Positions 1 through 5,702 of a stretch of DNA of 5,702 nucleotides are shown in pieces. Made by a program: the position numbers and the translations under genes. The notes beneath the pieces are model-generated. The model made no database searches. It was not told the origin of the DNA and worked only from the letters and a program-made list of their open reading frames with translations. Positions within the stretch are counted from its first letter, which is position 1. Each line of letters opens with the position of its first letter. The stretch spans positions 1 through 5,702 of the forward strand of contig CALABZ010000152.1 in NCBI GenBank assembly GCA_937888615.1, read 5' to 3'. Origin of the DNA: an uncultured Lentisphaeria bacterium (GTDB taxonomy: Bacteria; Verrucomicrobiota; Lentisphaeria; Victivallales; Victivallaceae).

Positions 1-238
1 AGCTGGCCTGGAAAGCCCTGAAACCGGTTTTGAATGAGTCCGAATGTCTGTAAAAATAGCGCAGTTTGCTTTTCCCTCAACAAGTTATTCCACGGTTTCG
101 CCGTCGATCAGCAATCCGTACTATTTTCTGGATATGATCACGGTTCACGCCATTGATTCAAGATGGAATCGCGGAGTTGCCCAACTGCCGATCACGCTGG
201 ACAACGACTACGCCAATCCTCAATAATGGGGTAAACGC
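1..238. other. Left-edge segment without a firmly supported gene
   Basis: This stretch lies downstream of the phosphofructokinase gene and runs to the window edge. On the plus strand one frame is open from base 3 to a TAA at 51-53 (ending ...LNESECL) and could be the last 16 codons of a gene entering from the left, but so short a tail cannot be identified. A second plus-strand frame is open from 44 to 226. A perfect 10-bp palindrome, AAACCGGTTT, sits at 21-30. I see no hairpin followed by a T-run that would end the phosphofructokinase transcript, and no tRNA-like structure. If a plus-strand gene does end here, it converges with the phosphofructokinase gene. Confidence 0.4.
44..226 (+). CDS. 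Doubtful small hypothetical ORF (60 aa)
   Basis: An ATG-to-TAA frame of 60 codons (MSVKIAQFAF... to ...DNDYANPQ) that I do not recognise. In favour: it is the longest frame in the segment left of the phosphofructokinase gene, it is not antisense to a known gene, and its codons have a mixed but not implausible third-position composition. Against: no clear Shine-Dalgarno site precedes the ATG (only a GAG about 7 bases upstream), it has no recognisable motif, membrane segment or signal peptide, and a 60-codon open frame can occur by chance. The start overlaps the end of the possible upstream frame (TAA at 51-53) by 10 bases, which would fit a coupled small gene if that upstream frame is real. 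It would converge with the phosphofructokinase gene, 12 bases away. Confidence 0.2.
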   Translation: MSVKIAQFAFPSTSYSTVSPSISNPYYFLDMITVHAIDSRWNRGVAQLPITLDNDYANPQ

Positions 239-2476
239 TCAATCGTCGTCGAGATCGACCGCGCCGGGGGGCAGGATCGCCAGGGTATGGGTGATCAGGT
301 AGTACCGTTCCCACCATTGGAACAGTGGGCGCTGCCATTTGACCGAAACGGTTTTGATCAGCGAATCGTAATCGAAGACCTGGGCTTCGCCGCCGGTTTG
401 ACCGACAAGGCCGCAGGTGTAGTCTTTCTCGCGAATCTGCTTGATCATCTGCCGGGTGGCGGCGAATCCGAGGCGCGCCCCCAGGGTGCGGTCGAACGGT
501 GACGGTTTGCCGCCTTGCTGCATCGGCCCCAGAATCGTCTGGCGGACATCGAAAAATTCGTCGCCTTCTTCCTCAAACAGACTGCTGATAAAATTCAAGT
601 CGTAGGTTGGATTGGCGTTTTCATTGCGGATGATCAATGCGGTACGCCTTCCGTTGCGGAAATGCTGTACCAGTTCGCGGGTATGCTTCTGGAGCATATC
701 GACATTTACGCCCATTTCATGCATATAGACGTATTCCGCCCCGCTGGCCATGCCGCTGAGCAGTGCCAGGTAGCCGCAATAACGTCCCATGACTTCCACG
801 GTGAAAAGCCTGCGGGCGCTGTCCGCGGAGGTTTTGATTTTGTCCAGCGCTTCGACGATGGTGTTCAGCGCGGTGTCGGAACCGATGGTGATTTCGGCGC
901 CCGGCAGGTTGTTGTTGACGGTGGCGGGGATGCACAGCATCGGAATATTGAAATGCTCAAAATTGGGACGGGCGTTATAAAGGCGGTTGACGATGGCGAA
1001 CGCGGTCCAACCACCGAGGATGATCAGCCCCTTGACGTTGTGGCGGTCCAGATTGACGGCTATCTTGTAGAAATCGCGTTCTTCGGGGAGGGTCCGGTTC
1101 GTGCCGAGCTTGGTGCCGCCGAGTCCGGCCCAATGGTCGATTTCCATCCATTCAAAGGTACGGAATTTTCCGGAAACCAGGCCCACCACGCCGTCTTCGA
1201 CGCCCAATACCCGGAAGCCGCTGTTCATCGCCGTGCGGATGATGGTGCGCAGGGCGCTGTTCATGCCGGGGGCGGGCCAGCCTGCGGTCATGACGGCGAT
1301 GCACGGACTGTTTTCGTCGGGGGCTTTATCGGGGCGGACGCGGGCGTTGAGGCTGACGAGTTCGCTGATCTGGCTCCAACCGATGCCGCGCATGCTTTCG
1401 GCTTCGGCAAATTTGCCATCGGCGACGGCGGCGGCGATGGCTTTGGTTTTTTTCACGGTTTCGACCAGGGGGACTGGCACCACCCGGTTGTCGTGGGAAA
1501 CGATGATTTTCGATTCGTGGGTGGGATCTTCTTTCAGCAGTTCCTGAACGGCTTCATAACCGTAAGCCGTGCTCATATAACGGTCATAGGCGCTGGGAGA
1601 GCCGCCGCGTTGGACATGGCCTAAAATTGTGACGCGGCATTCGACATGCAGGGCGCCCTCAATCGTTTCCTTGACCATGGCACTGGTGATCGGCTCGCCA
1701 TGTTTGTCGCGCGCACCTTCGGCGAGGATGATAATATGGTCGCGGCGTCCGGCCTTTTTGCCGTCCTCCAGACGGGTGCAGAGATCTTCACGCCAGGTAT
1801 CTTCGGGGGGATGTTCGGGGATGAACACCCACGAAGCGCCGGTGGCGATGGCGCTCATCAACGCGAGGTATCCGCAGTTCCGTCCCATGACCTCGACCAC
1901 AAAAGTCCGCTGATGACTGAAGGCGGTACTGCGCAGGGCATCAATGGCGTCTACGATCCGGTGCAGTGCGGTATCGGCGCCGATGGTCATATCGGAGTTG
2001 GCCATGTCGTTGTCGATGGAACCGACCATGCCGATGATTCGGAGTTCGGGATAAGCCTGTCGCTGTTCGGCGGTGATGCGTCCCTGCGCCTCCAGTTCGG
2101 CGGTGAGTTCAGCCCAGGTGGTGCTGAAAATATTGGCGCCGGTCAGGCTGCCGTCGCCGCCGATCACGATCAAATTGTCAATGCCGCGACGGATCAGGTT
2201 TTCGGCGGCTTTCAGTTCGCCCTCGCGGGTCATGAATTCCTTGCTGCGGGCGGTGCCGATGACCGTTCCCCCCAGGCCGATGATGCCGGAAACCGAACTC
2301 CAGTTCATCTTGACGATACGGTCTTCGATCAATCCTTGATACCCCTCGTAAATCGCGTAAACATCCAGTTTATAGGCGATTCCGGTACGGACGACAGCGC
2401 GGACCGCTGGGTTCATACCGGGGGCGTCTCCGCCGCTGGTTAGTACGGCGATTGCTCGATTATTCCGATCTGACAT
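239..2476 (-). CDS. ATP-dependent 6-phosphofructokinase, eukaryotic-type tandem double-domain form
   Basis: Phosphorylates fructose 6-phosphate to fructose 1,6-bisphosphate with ATP, the committed step of glycolysis, in the cytoplasm. The 745 residues are two PFK domains in tandem, about twice the length of ordinary bacterial PfkA (near 320). The N-half (about 7-314) has a complete active site: GGDAPGMN at 15-22, GGDGS at 106-110 (the Gly after Asp marks ATP rather than pyrophosphate use), SIDND at 153-157 with catalytic Asp155, Arg190, MGR at 197-199, Glu253, and Arg281/His287/Arg290 in the LGHVQRGG region. A linker (315-390) leads to a C-half (about 391-680) that keeps the fold but not the chemistry: AGWPAPGMN at 398-406, GGWTA at 488-492, TVNNN at 519-523 (Asn521 replaces the catalytic Asp) and LGPMQQGG at 649-656. 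From memory, wording in both halves (GSIDND, PATV.NN, RNE, MQQGG, QWW near the C-terminus) follows animal PFK-1 closely. The ATG at 2476 is chosen because AGGAG lies 8 bases upstream. A separate promoter is likely. Confidence 0.96.
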   Translation of the reverse strand: MSDRNNRAIAVLTSGGDAPGMNPAVRAVVRTGIAYKLDVYAIYEGYQGLIEDRIVKMNWSSVSGIIGLGGTVIGTARSKEFMTREGELKAAENLIRRGIDNLIVIGGDGSLTGANIFSTTWAELTAELEAQGRITAEQRQAYPELRIIGMVGSIDNDMANSDMTIGADTALHRIVDAIDALRSTAFSHQRTFVVEVMGRNCGYLALMSAIATGASWVFIPEHPPEDTWREDLCTRLEDGKKAGRRDHIIILAEGARDKHGEPITSAMVKETIEGALHVECRVTILGHVQRGGSPSAYDRYMSTAYGYEAVQELLKEDPTHESKIIVSHDNRVVPVPLVETVKKTKAIAAAVADGKFAEAESMRGIGWSQISELVSLNARVRPDKAPDENSPCIAVMTAGWPAPGMNSALRTIIRTAMNSGFRVLGVEDGVVGLVSGKFRTFEWMEIDHWAGLGGTKLGTNRTLPEERDFYKIAVNLDRHNVKGLIILGGWTAFAIVNRLYNARPNFEHFNIPMLCIPATVNNNLPGAEITIGSDTALNTIVEALDKIKTSADSARRLFTVEVMGRYCGYLALLSGMASGAEYVYMHEMGVNVDMLQKHTRELVQHFRNGRRTALIIRNENANPTYDLNFISSLFEEEGDEFFDVRQTILGPMQQGGKPSPFDRTLGARLGFAATRQMIKQIREKDYTCGLVGQTGGEAQVFDYDSLIKTVSVKWQRPLFQWWERYYLITHTLAILPPGAVDLDDD

Positions 2477-2484
2477 AGTAATTT

Positions 2485-2489
2485 CTCCT
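2485..2489 (-). promoter_or_regulatory. Ribosome binding site of the phosphofructokinase gene
   Basis: On the minus strand AGGAG (plus strand CTCCT) lies 8 bases before the ATG at 2476-2474. This near-consensus Shine-Dalgarno site at ideal spacing fixes the start codon and supports a bacterial host. Confidence 0.8.
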
Positions 2490-2496
2490 GGGTTTT

Positions 2497-2509
2497 ATCA
2501 TCGTATGAT
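2497..2509. promoter_or_regulatory. Inverted repeat in the phosphofructokinase leader, possible operator
   Basis: ATCAT-CGT-ATGAT is a perfect inverted repeat with 5-base arms and a 3-base centre. It lies between the predicted -10 box (2515-2520) and the Shine-Dalgarno site (2485-2489), where the transcription start would fall. That is a typical place for a repressor site, but the arms are short and a chance occurrence is possible. The hexamer AGTAAT also occurs on both sides, at 2477-2482 and 2512-2517 (plus strand). No regulator gene is visible in the window. Confidence 0.25.
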
Positions 2510-2514
2510 GGAGT

Positions 2515-2542
2515 AATGTACTACGCTTTTGATTTTTCTCAA
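2515..2542 (-). promoter_or_regulatory. Predicted sigma70-like promoter for the phosphofructokinase gene
   Basis: Read on the minus strand, TTGAGA (2542-2537; 5 of 6 matches to the TTGACA -35 box) is followed after 16 bases by TACATT (2520-2515; 4 of 6 matches to TATAAT). The region is much richer in A and T than the flanking genes. Transcription would begin near 2508, leaving a leader of about 30 bases before the ATG. This promoter sits in the gap after the fucosidase stop codon and suggests that the phosphofructokinase can be transcribed independently of the upstream gene pair. Read-through from upstream cannot be excluded, because no clear terminator separates them. Confidence 0.4.
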
Positions 2543-2558
2543 ATTATTTTTCGACAAA

Positions 2559-3839
2559 TCAAGACCGGAGTTTTGCTCCGTTCTTCAGGGTGAGTTCGAT
2601 GACGGTATCGGCGGGGTCCAGGGCGCGGGTGGTCGTCGGCAACGTGATATAGGCGTCGGTGCAATTGCTTTCAGCGAACATCCACGGCGTCGTCAGGTCC
2701 AGGTTGGTCCCATCGGCCAGCAGTGTGGCGCATTCAATCTGTCCTTGCCAGCCTTTCAGTACCAGCGGACCGGCCGGCGGCGTGAATATATGCGCATAAA
2801 GTTTATCGCCGTTACGGGTCCAGCGGCCCCATTCCGGTTTCGGCAGTCCGGCGTTGCCGCAACTGTGAATACTGGCGGAATTCAGTTCCATCCAGCGGCC
2901 GATATCTTCCAGTATTGCCGCGGCTTCGGGCTGGACGTCGCCGCGAGGTGTTGGCCCGATATTCAACAGCAAATTACCGCCCTTGCTGACGCATTCGACC
3001 AGGAGCCGGATGATTTGTTCCGGCGTTTTGAAGTCGGAGTCGTTGCGGTTGTAGCCCCAGTTGTTGTTCAGGGTGACACAACTTTCCCAGGGTACGGGGA
3101 ACCCCTCATCGGGTACAAACTGTTCCGGGGTGAAGAAATCGCCGGAGTACGGACTTTGGCGTCCCTCCAGATGCCCGCGTTCGAGGCGGCTGTTCAGGAG
3201 GATATCCGGCTGGAGGCTTCGGATCATTTTCAATAAGTTGGCGGCGTCCCAGTCCTCCGGTCCCTTTTCATCGAACGAGAAGTCAAACCACATCAGCGGT
3301 ATTTTGCCGTAACCGGTGAGCAGTTCGCGAATCTGGGCAAACATGTATTCACGATATTTGGCCATGTCGCGATGGGGCTCCGGATTTTCCCCCAATGGAC
3401 GGTTATTGTCCGCGTGGGGGCGGTGCGGATGCAGCCGGTCGAGCGTGTACTCCGGGTGATCCCAGTCGATCAGCGAATAGTAGAGCCCCGCTTCGAGGCC
3501 CGCCTCCCGGAAGGCCCCCAGATAATCCCGGACCAAATCCCGTCCGACCGGGGCGCAAATCGATTTGAATCCGGTATGGCGGCTGTCGAAAAGACAGAAC
3601 CCCTCGTGATGCTTGGCGGTCAGGACCGAATATTTCATGCCGGCCCGGCGGGCCAGTTCGGCCCAATGAACCGGATCCCAGCGGTCGCAGACGAAACGCT
3701 GTTGGAGTTTGTGGTATTCGGCGTCATCGAACCGTTCGGCACCGCGGCACCATTCGTTTCTCGATACCAGCGAAAAGAGGCTGTAGTGGATGAACATGCC
3801 GAAACGGGCTTCGGTAAACCATTGTGTGCGATTATTCAT
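2559..3839 (-). CDS. Alpha-L-fucosidase, glycoside hydrolase family 29, cytoplasmic
   Basis: Removes alpha-linked L-fucose from oligosaccharides or glycosides by a retaining mechanism. The 426-residue protein has the GH29 barrel at about 5-335 and a short beta-sandwich at about 340-426. Family motifs in order: WF..ARFGMFIHYS at 7-19 (His18 in the sugar-binding position), TAKHHEGFCLFDS at 74-86 (His77-His78), GLYYSLIDWDHPEY at 118-131, LMWFDF at 182-187 with Asp186 as the expected nucleophile, NSR at 216-218, GDFFTPEQF at 233-241 with Glu239 aligning to the acid/base proposed in human FUCA1, then WGYNRND at 261-267 and GGNLLLNIGPTPRGD at 287-301. No signal peptide or lipobox is present, so it probably acts on imported substrates. 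Its ATG overlaps the preceding gene's TGA (ATGA), and a GGAAG 10 bases upstream may serve as ribosome binding site, so translation is probably coupled. The family call is firm from motifs. The exact linkage hydrolysed cannot be read from the sequence. Confidence 0.93.
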   Translation of the reverse strand: MNNRTQWFTEARFGMFIHYSLFSLVSRNEWCRGAERFDDAEYHKLQQRFVCDRWDPVHWAELARRAGMKYSVLTAKHHEGFCLFDSRHTGFKSICAPVGRDLVRDYLGAFREAGLEAGLYYSLIDWDHPEYTLDRLHPHRPHADNNRPLGENPEPHRDMAKYREYMFAQIRELLTGYGKIPLMWFDFSFDEKGPEDWDAANLLKMIRSLQPDILLNSRLERGHLEGRQSPYSGDFFTPEQFVPDEGFPVPWESCVTLNNNWGYNRNDSDFKTPEQIIRLLVECVSKGGNLLLNIGPTPRGDVQPEAAAILEDIGRWMELNSASIHSCGNAGLPKPEWGRWTRNGDKLYAHIFTPPAGPLVLKGWQGQIECATLLADGTNLDLTTPWMFAESNCTDAYITLPTTTRALDPADTVIELTLKNGAKLRS

Positions 3840-5702
3840 TTAGTCAATGCTTCCAGAAGTTGATAAGTCGTAAAAAGGGGATCCCAGTCGAAACGGTCAA
3901 GGTCAATGACCGGCACGGCTTCGGGGAGGGAGGAGACGGCGTCAACGATTTCCTGACGGAACTCCGTATCGCGGGGCGGCAGGTGTGCGTTGATCAGTCG
4001 TCCGGCAAAATCGCGCAACGGCGCGGAAATTTCCAGAAAATGGATTTTCGAAGCGAGCGGACGCAGGATGTCGGCCAGACAGCCCGTGTCCCGTGGCTCG
4101 TCGAGCAGCGCATAATCTTTCGGAAAACAGTTGCGCGGTTCGCCGTCCTGCTTGGGGTAGCCGTGCTTGATGGAGCCGGAATATTCGCGGCAGGTAAGAA
4201 GGCTGCCGGTGTCGCAGTAAAGTTTTACCTTTTCGGTCAGGCCCCATTCCGCAAGCCGTTCGCGCATGGTCGCCGCGCCATCGCCGAAGCGGTGGGGCAG
4301 GACAGCGATATGCAGCACGACGTCCAACTCGGCGCAACGGCGCAGAAAATCGCCGATCCGTTCGAGAGCCGTAGCCTCCGTCGTCGCCAATTCGCTGTTT
4401 TTTTGTGTCGGCAGGATCAGGTTTCGACAGTTCAGCAGGGCCATTTTGCGGATTGTTTCCCGCACGGTGTCCAGCGCTTCCGCCGTGGAGGCGATGCCGG
4501 TGTCCAGCATCGACAGTCCGGGATAATGCGAAAAACAATTCGACATGTCGCAGGCGGCGATCTCCAGACCGTGACTGTCGAAAAATTCCCGCTGAACAGC
4601 CAGTTCGTCGTCTGTCAGGCGCAACAGTTCAGCCGCGCTGATGACGATGCCGGAAAAATAATTGCCGAAAGCCGGAATACGCATTAACTGTTCGCGCCAG
4701 TTGCCGCTTCGCAATGCGGCCAGACAGCGCTTGCGGGGCTTTGACAGAACCACCGGAGCCGGTTGTGAAGCGAACGGCACCCGGACCATTTCGCCGGGTC
4801 CCAGCGTTTGCCGGAAACCGGCCTCCGGAATGCTGACTTCCTGCGGCGCGGCGGCATTGTTCATGACCAGCAGTAATTCTTCATTGGCGACTGCCAGCGC
4901 GCTTCCTTGAATTGTAAAAGGAATTGCCCGATGCAATTCGCGGTCAAGGACTTTGCGCGCTTCCACAGTTAATCGGAAAGGCGGCGGCAGGGATTTTTCA
5001 TAAGCATTGATAAAGTCCCGGTGACCGGTGGCTTCGATAAAGGAATCGATATGCGCCAGATTTGGATGGTTCAGGGGATTTTTCCCGGTGCAGACCACCC
5101 GTCCGCCGTGGTTCATGAAGCCGAGCAGTTTTGCTTGTACTTCCGCGTCGGGTTGTTCGATGCCCGGTACGATGACCAGCTTGTATTCATCCAGAATTTC
5201 CGGGCGGACATCGGAGAGCAACACTTCAACGGTATCGCCGTAGGGCGTGTTGACCAGAAAACCGCGTTCGTCCCGGAAAACCGGTCCGTCCGAATACCCC
5301 GGATAGAGAAATTCGAAAAGGGCGTCGACCCGAAAATCTTCTTCCGCGTAGGGCAATTCGCCCCAGACCCGGTGCGTTTCCCGGTTGACCGCGTTGCGCG
5401 GCGGCTGCCACCCCTGAAAAAAGTCCAGCAAAATAGCTACCGGGGCGATGATCCTGCGTCTGCCCTTTGCCAGTTCCATGACTTCCCGCTGAATTTTGCC
5501 CACTGTGGTGAGTTCTCCATTTTCTTCAATGAAGTGTTCGAATCCCATCAGGGCCGCGCCGCTTTCATATAAATAATGAAACACCCGGCGCAGCAGTGAA
5601 TCCGACGGTCCGCAGTTGCGACCGGCCTCCATGCCGAATTCATCCGTCCGGTCAGCGCCGGAGGTCCGGTAGCCGAACGCGTTGAAAACCGAGACCGTAC
5701 CG
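3836..5702 (-). CDS. Partial multidomain protein: glycoside-hydrolase-like and amidotransferase-like part fused to a xylose-isomerase-like TIM barrel (5' end outside window)
   Basis: The reading frame stays open to the window's right edge, giving 621 complete codons. The Met at 5632 is therefore an internal residue, not the true start; numbering below counts from it. Residues -23 to about 55 resemble the end of a hydrolase barrel (YESGAALMGFEHF at 22-34, then a helix). Residues about 60-215 look like the Rossmann/glutamine-amidotransferase-like domain of GH42-type beta-galactosidases and relatives (PVAILLDFFQGWQPP, then KLVIVPG at 151-157 and GGRVVCTG at 176-183). A beta-rich stretch follows at about 216-300. 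Residues about 317-598 look like a xylose isomerase/sugar epimerase-type barrel (CRNLILPTQKN at 402-412, LHIAVLPH at 440-447, LYCDTGSL at 471-478, IHFLEISAP at 530-538). The barrel's usual metal-binding Glu seems absent, since Ala443 lies where it would be expected. No signal peptide can be assessed. The gene is upstream of, and overlaps, the GH29 gene, which suggests a joint role in glycan breakdown. Substrate and reaction are unknown. Confidence 0.65.
   Translation of the reverse strand, partial: GTVSVFNAFGYRTSGADRTDEFGMEAGRNCGPSDSLLRRVFHYLYESGAALMGFEHFIEENGELTTVGKIQREVMELAKGRRRIIAPVAILLDFFQGWQPPRNAVNRETHRVWGELPYAEEDFRVDALFEFLYPGYSDGPVFRDERGFLVNTPYGDTVEVLLSDVRPEILDEYKLVIVPGIEQPDAEVQAKLLGFMNHGGRVVCTGKNPLNHPNLAHIDSFIEATGHRDFINAYEKSLPPPFRLTVEARKVLDRELHRAIPFTIQGSALAVANEELLLVMNNAAAPQEVSIPEAGFRQTLGPGEMVRVPFASQPAPVVLSKPRKRCLAALRSGNWREQLMRIPAFGNYFSGIVISAAELLRLTDDELAVQREFFDSHGLEIAACDMSNCFSHYPGLSMLDTGIASTAEALDTVRETIRKMALLNCRNLILPTQKNSELATTEATALERIGDFLRRCAELDVVLHIAVLPHRFGDGAATMRERLAEWGLTEKVKLYCDTGSLLTCREYSGSIKHGYPKQDGEPRNCFPKDYALLDEPRDTGCLADILRPLASKIHFLEISAPLRDFAGRLINAHLPPRDTEFRQEIVDAVSSLPEAVPVIDLDRFDWDPLFTTYQLLEALTK
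3850..3854 (-). promoter_or_regulatory. Possible ribosome binding site of the fucosidase gene
   Basis: GGAAG on the minus strand (plus strand CTTCC) lies inside the end of the preceding gene, 10 bases before the fucosidase ATG at 3839-3837. It is only a partial match to the Shine-Dalgarno consensus with slightly long spacing. Together with the ATGA stop/start overlap it fits reinitiation by ribosomes that have just finished the upstream gene. Confidence 0.4.

Noticed and set aside
175..186. Inverted repeat AGTTG-CC-CAACT downstream of the phosphofructokinase gene
   Set aside because: A 2-base loop is too tight for an RNA hairpin and there is no T-run after it; chance occurrence is likely.
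515..1624. Long plus-strand open frame of 369 codons
   Set aside because: It is fully antisense to the phosphofructokinase gene, and its product is low-complexity Gly/Ala/Asp/His-rich with no recognisable motif. It is the GC-driven shadow of a well-supported gene.
1646..2443. Plus-strand open frame of 265 codons
   Set aside because: Also antisense to the N-terminal half of the phosphofructokinase, rich in Gly and Asp, without family motifs.
2566..2580. Hairpin CGGAG-TTTTG-CTCCG at the 3' end of the fucosidase gene as a terminator
   Set aside because: The stem is only 5 base pairs, lies inside the coding end, and on the minus strand is followed by GTCTTGATTTG rather than a T-run, so it is not a convincing intrinsic terminator.
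4682..4684. Separate gene start at Met317 for the isomerase-like barrel
   Set aside because: No Shine-Dalgarno site precedes this ATG and the frame runs through without a stop, so a single fused protein is the simpler reading.
3824..4687. Plus-strand open frame of 287 codons
   Set aside because: Antisense to the isomerase-like domain of the fusion protein. The opposite strand has recognisable fold motifs and the ATGA coupling, while this frame has none.
5021..5572. Plus-strand open frame of 183 codons
   Set aside because: Antisense to the amidotransferase-like domain region, with no recognisable motif.
5630..5632. ATG at 5632 as the true start of the right-hand gene
   Set aside because: The frame continues open to the window edge with protein-like sequence (ending FNAFGYRTSGADRTDEFG before the Met), so the gene is truncated by the window.

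Overview
This window looks bacterial. Genes are tightly packed on one strand, two of them overlap by four bases, and Shine-Dalgarno-like sites and a sigma70-like promoter can be read. Base composition is moderately GC-rich. The gene content is a cytoplasmic GH29 fucosidase, a glycoside-hydrolase-like protein fused to a sugar-isomerase-like barrel, and a eukaryote-type double-domain phosphofructokinase. This suggests a glycan-degrading member of the Lentisphaerae/Verrucomicrobia/Planctomycetes group. That assignment is inference from gene style, because there is no rRNA or marker gene here.

Layout: all three convincing genes are on the minus strand, so they are read from right to left. From the right edge to 3836 is a large partial gene whose start lies outside the window. 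It encodes the end of a glycoside-hydrolase-like barrel, a Rossmann/glutamine-amidotransferase-like domain, a small beta-rich segment and a C-terminal xylose-isomerase-like TIM barrel. Its TGA overlaps the ATG of the next gene (ATGA), a 426-residue alpha-L-fucosidase of family GH29 ending at 2559. After an 83-base gap with a plausible promoter, an inverted repeat and a strong ribosome binding site comes a 745-residue ATP-dependent 6-phosphofructokinase of the eukaryotic type, ending at 239. Positions 1-238 hold no gene I can support firmly, only a weak small plus-strand reading frame and a possible C-terminal tail.

How the genes may work together: the first two form a translationally coupled carbohydrate-degradation pair, probably acting inside the cell on imported fucose-containing oligosaccharides or glycosides. 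The phosphofructokinase is the committed step of glycolysis and appears to have its own promoter, so it may simply be a neighbour. The most notable points are the eukaryote-type PFK, whose second half has lost its catalytic residues, and the unusual fusion of a hydrolase-like protein to an isomerase-like barrel.
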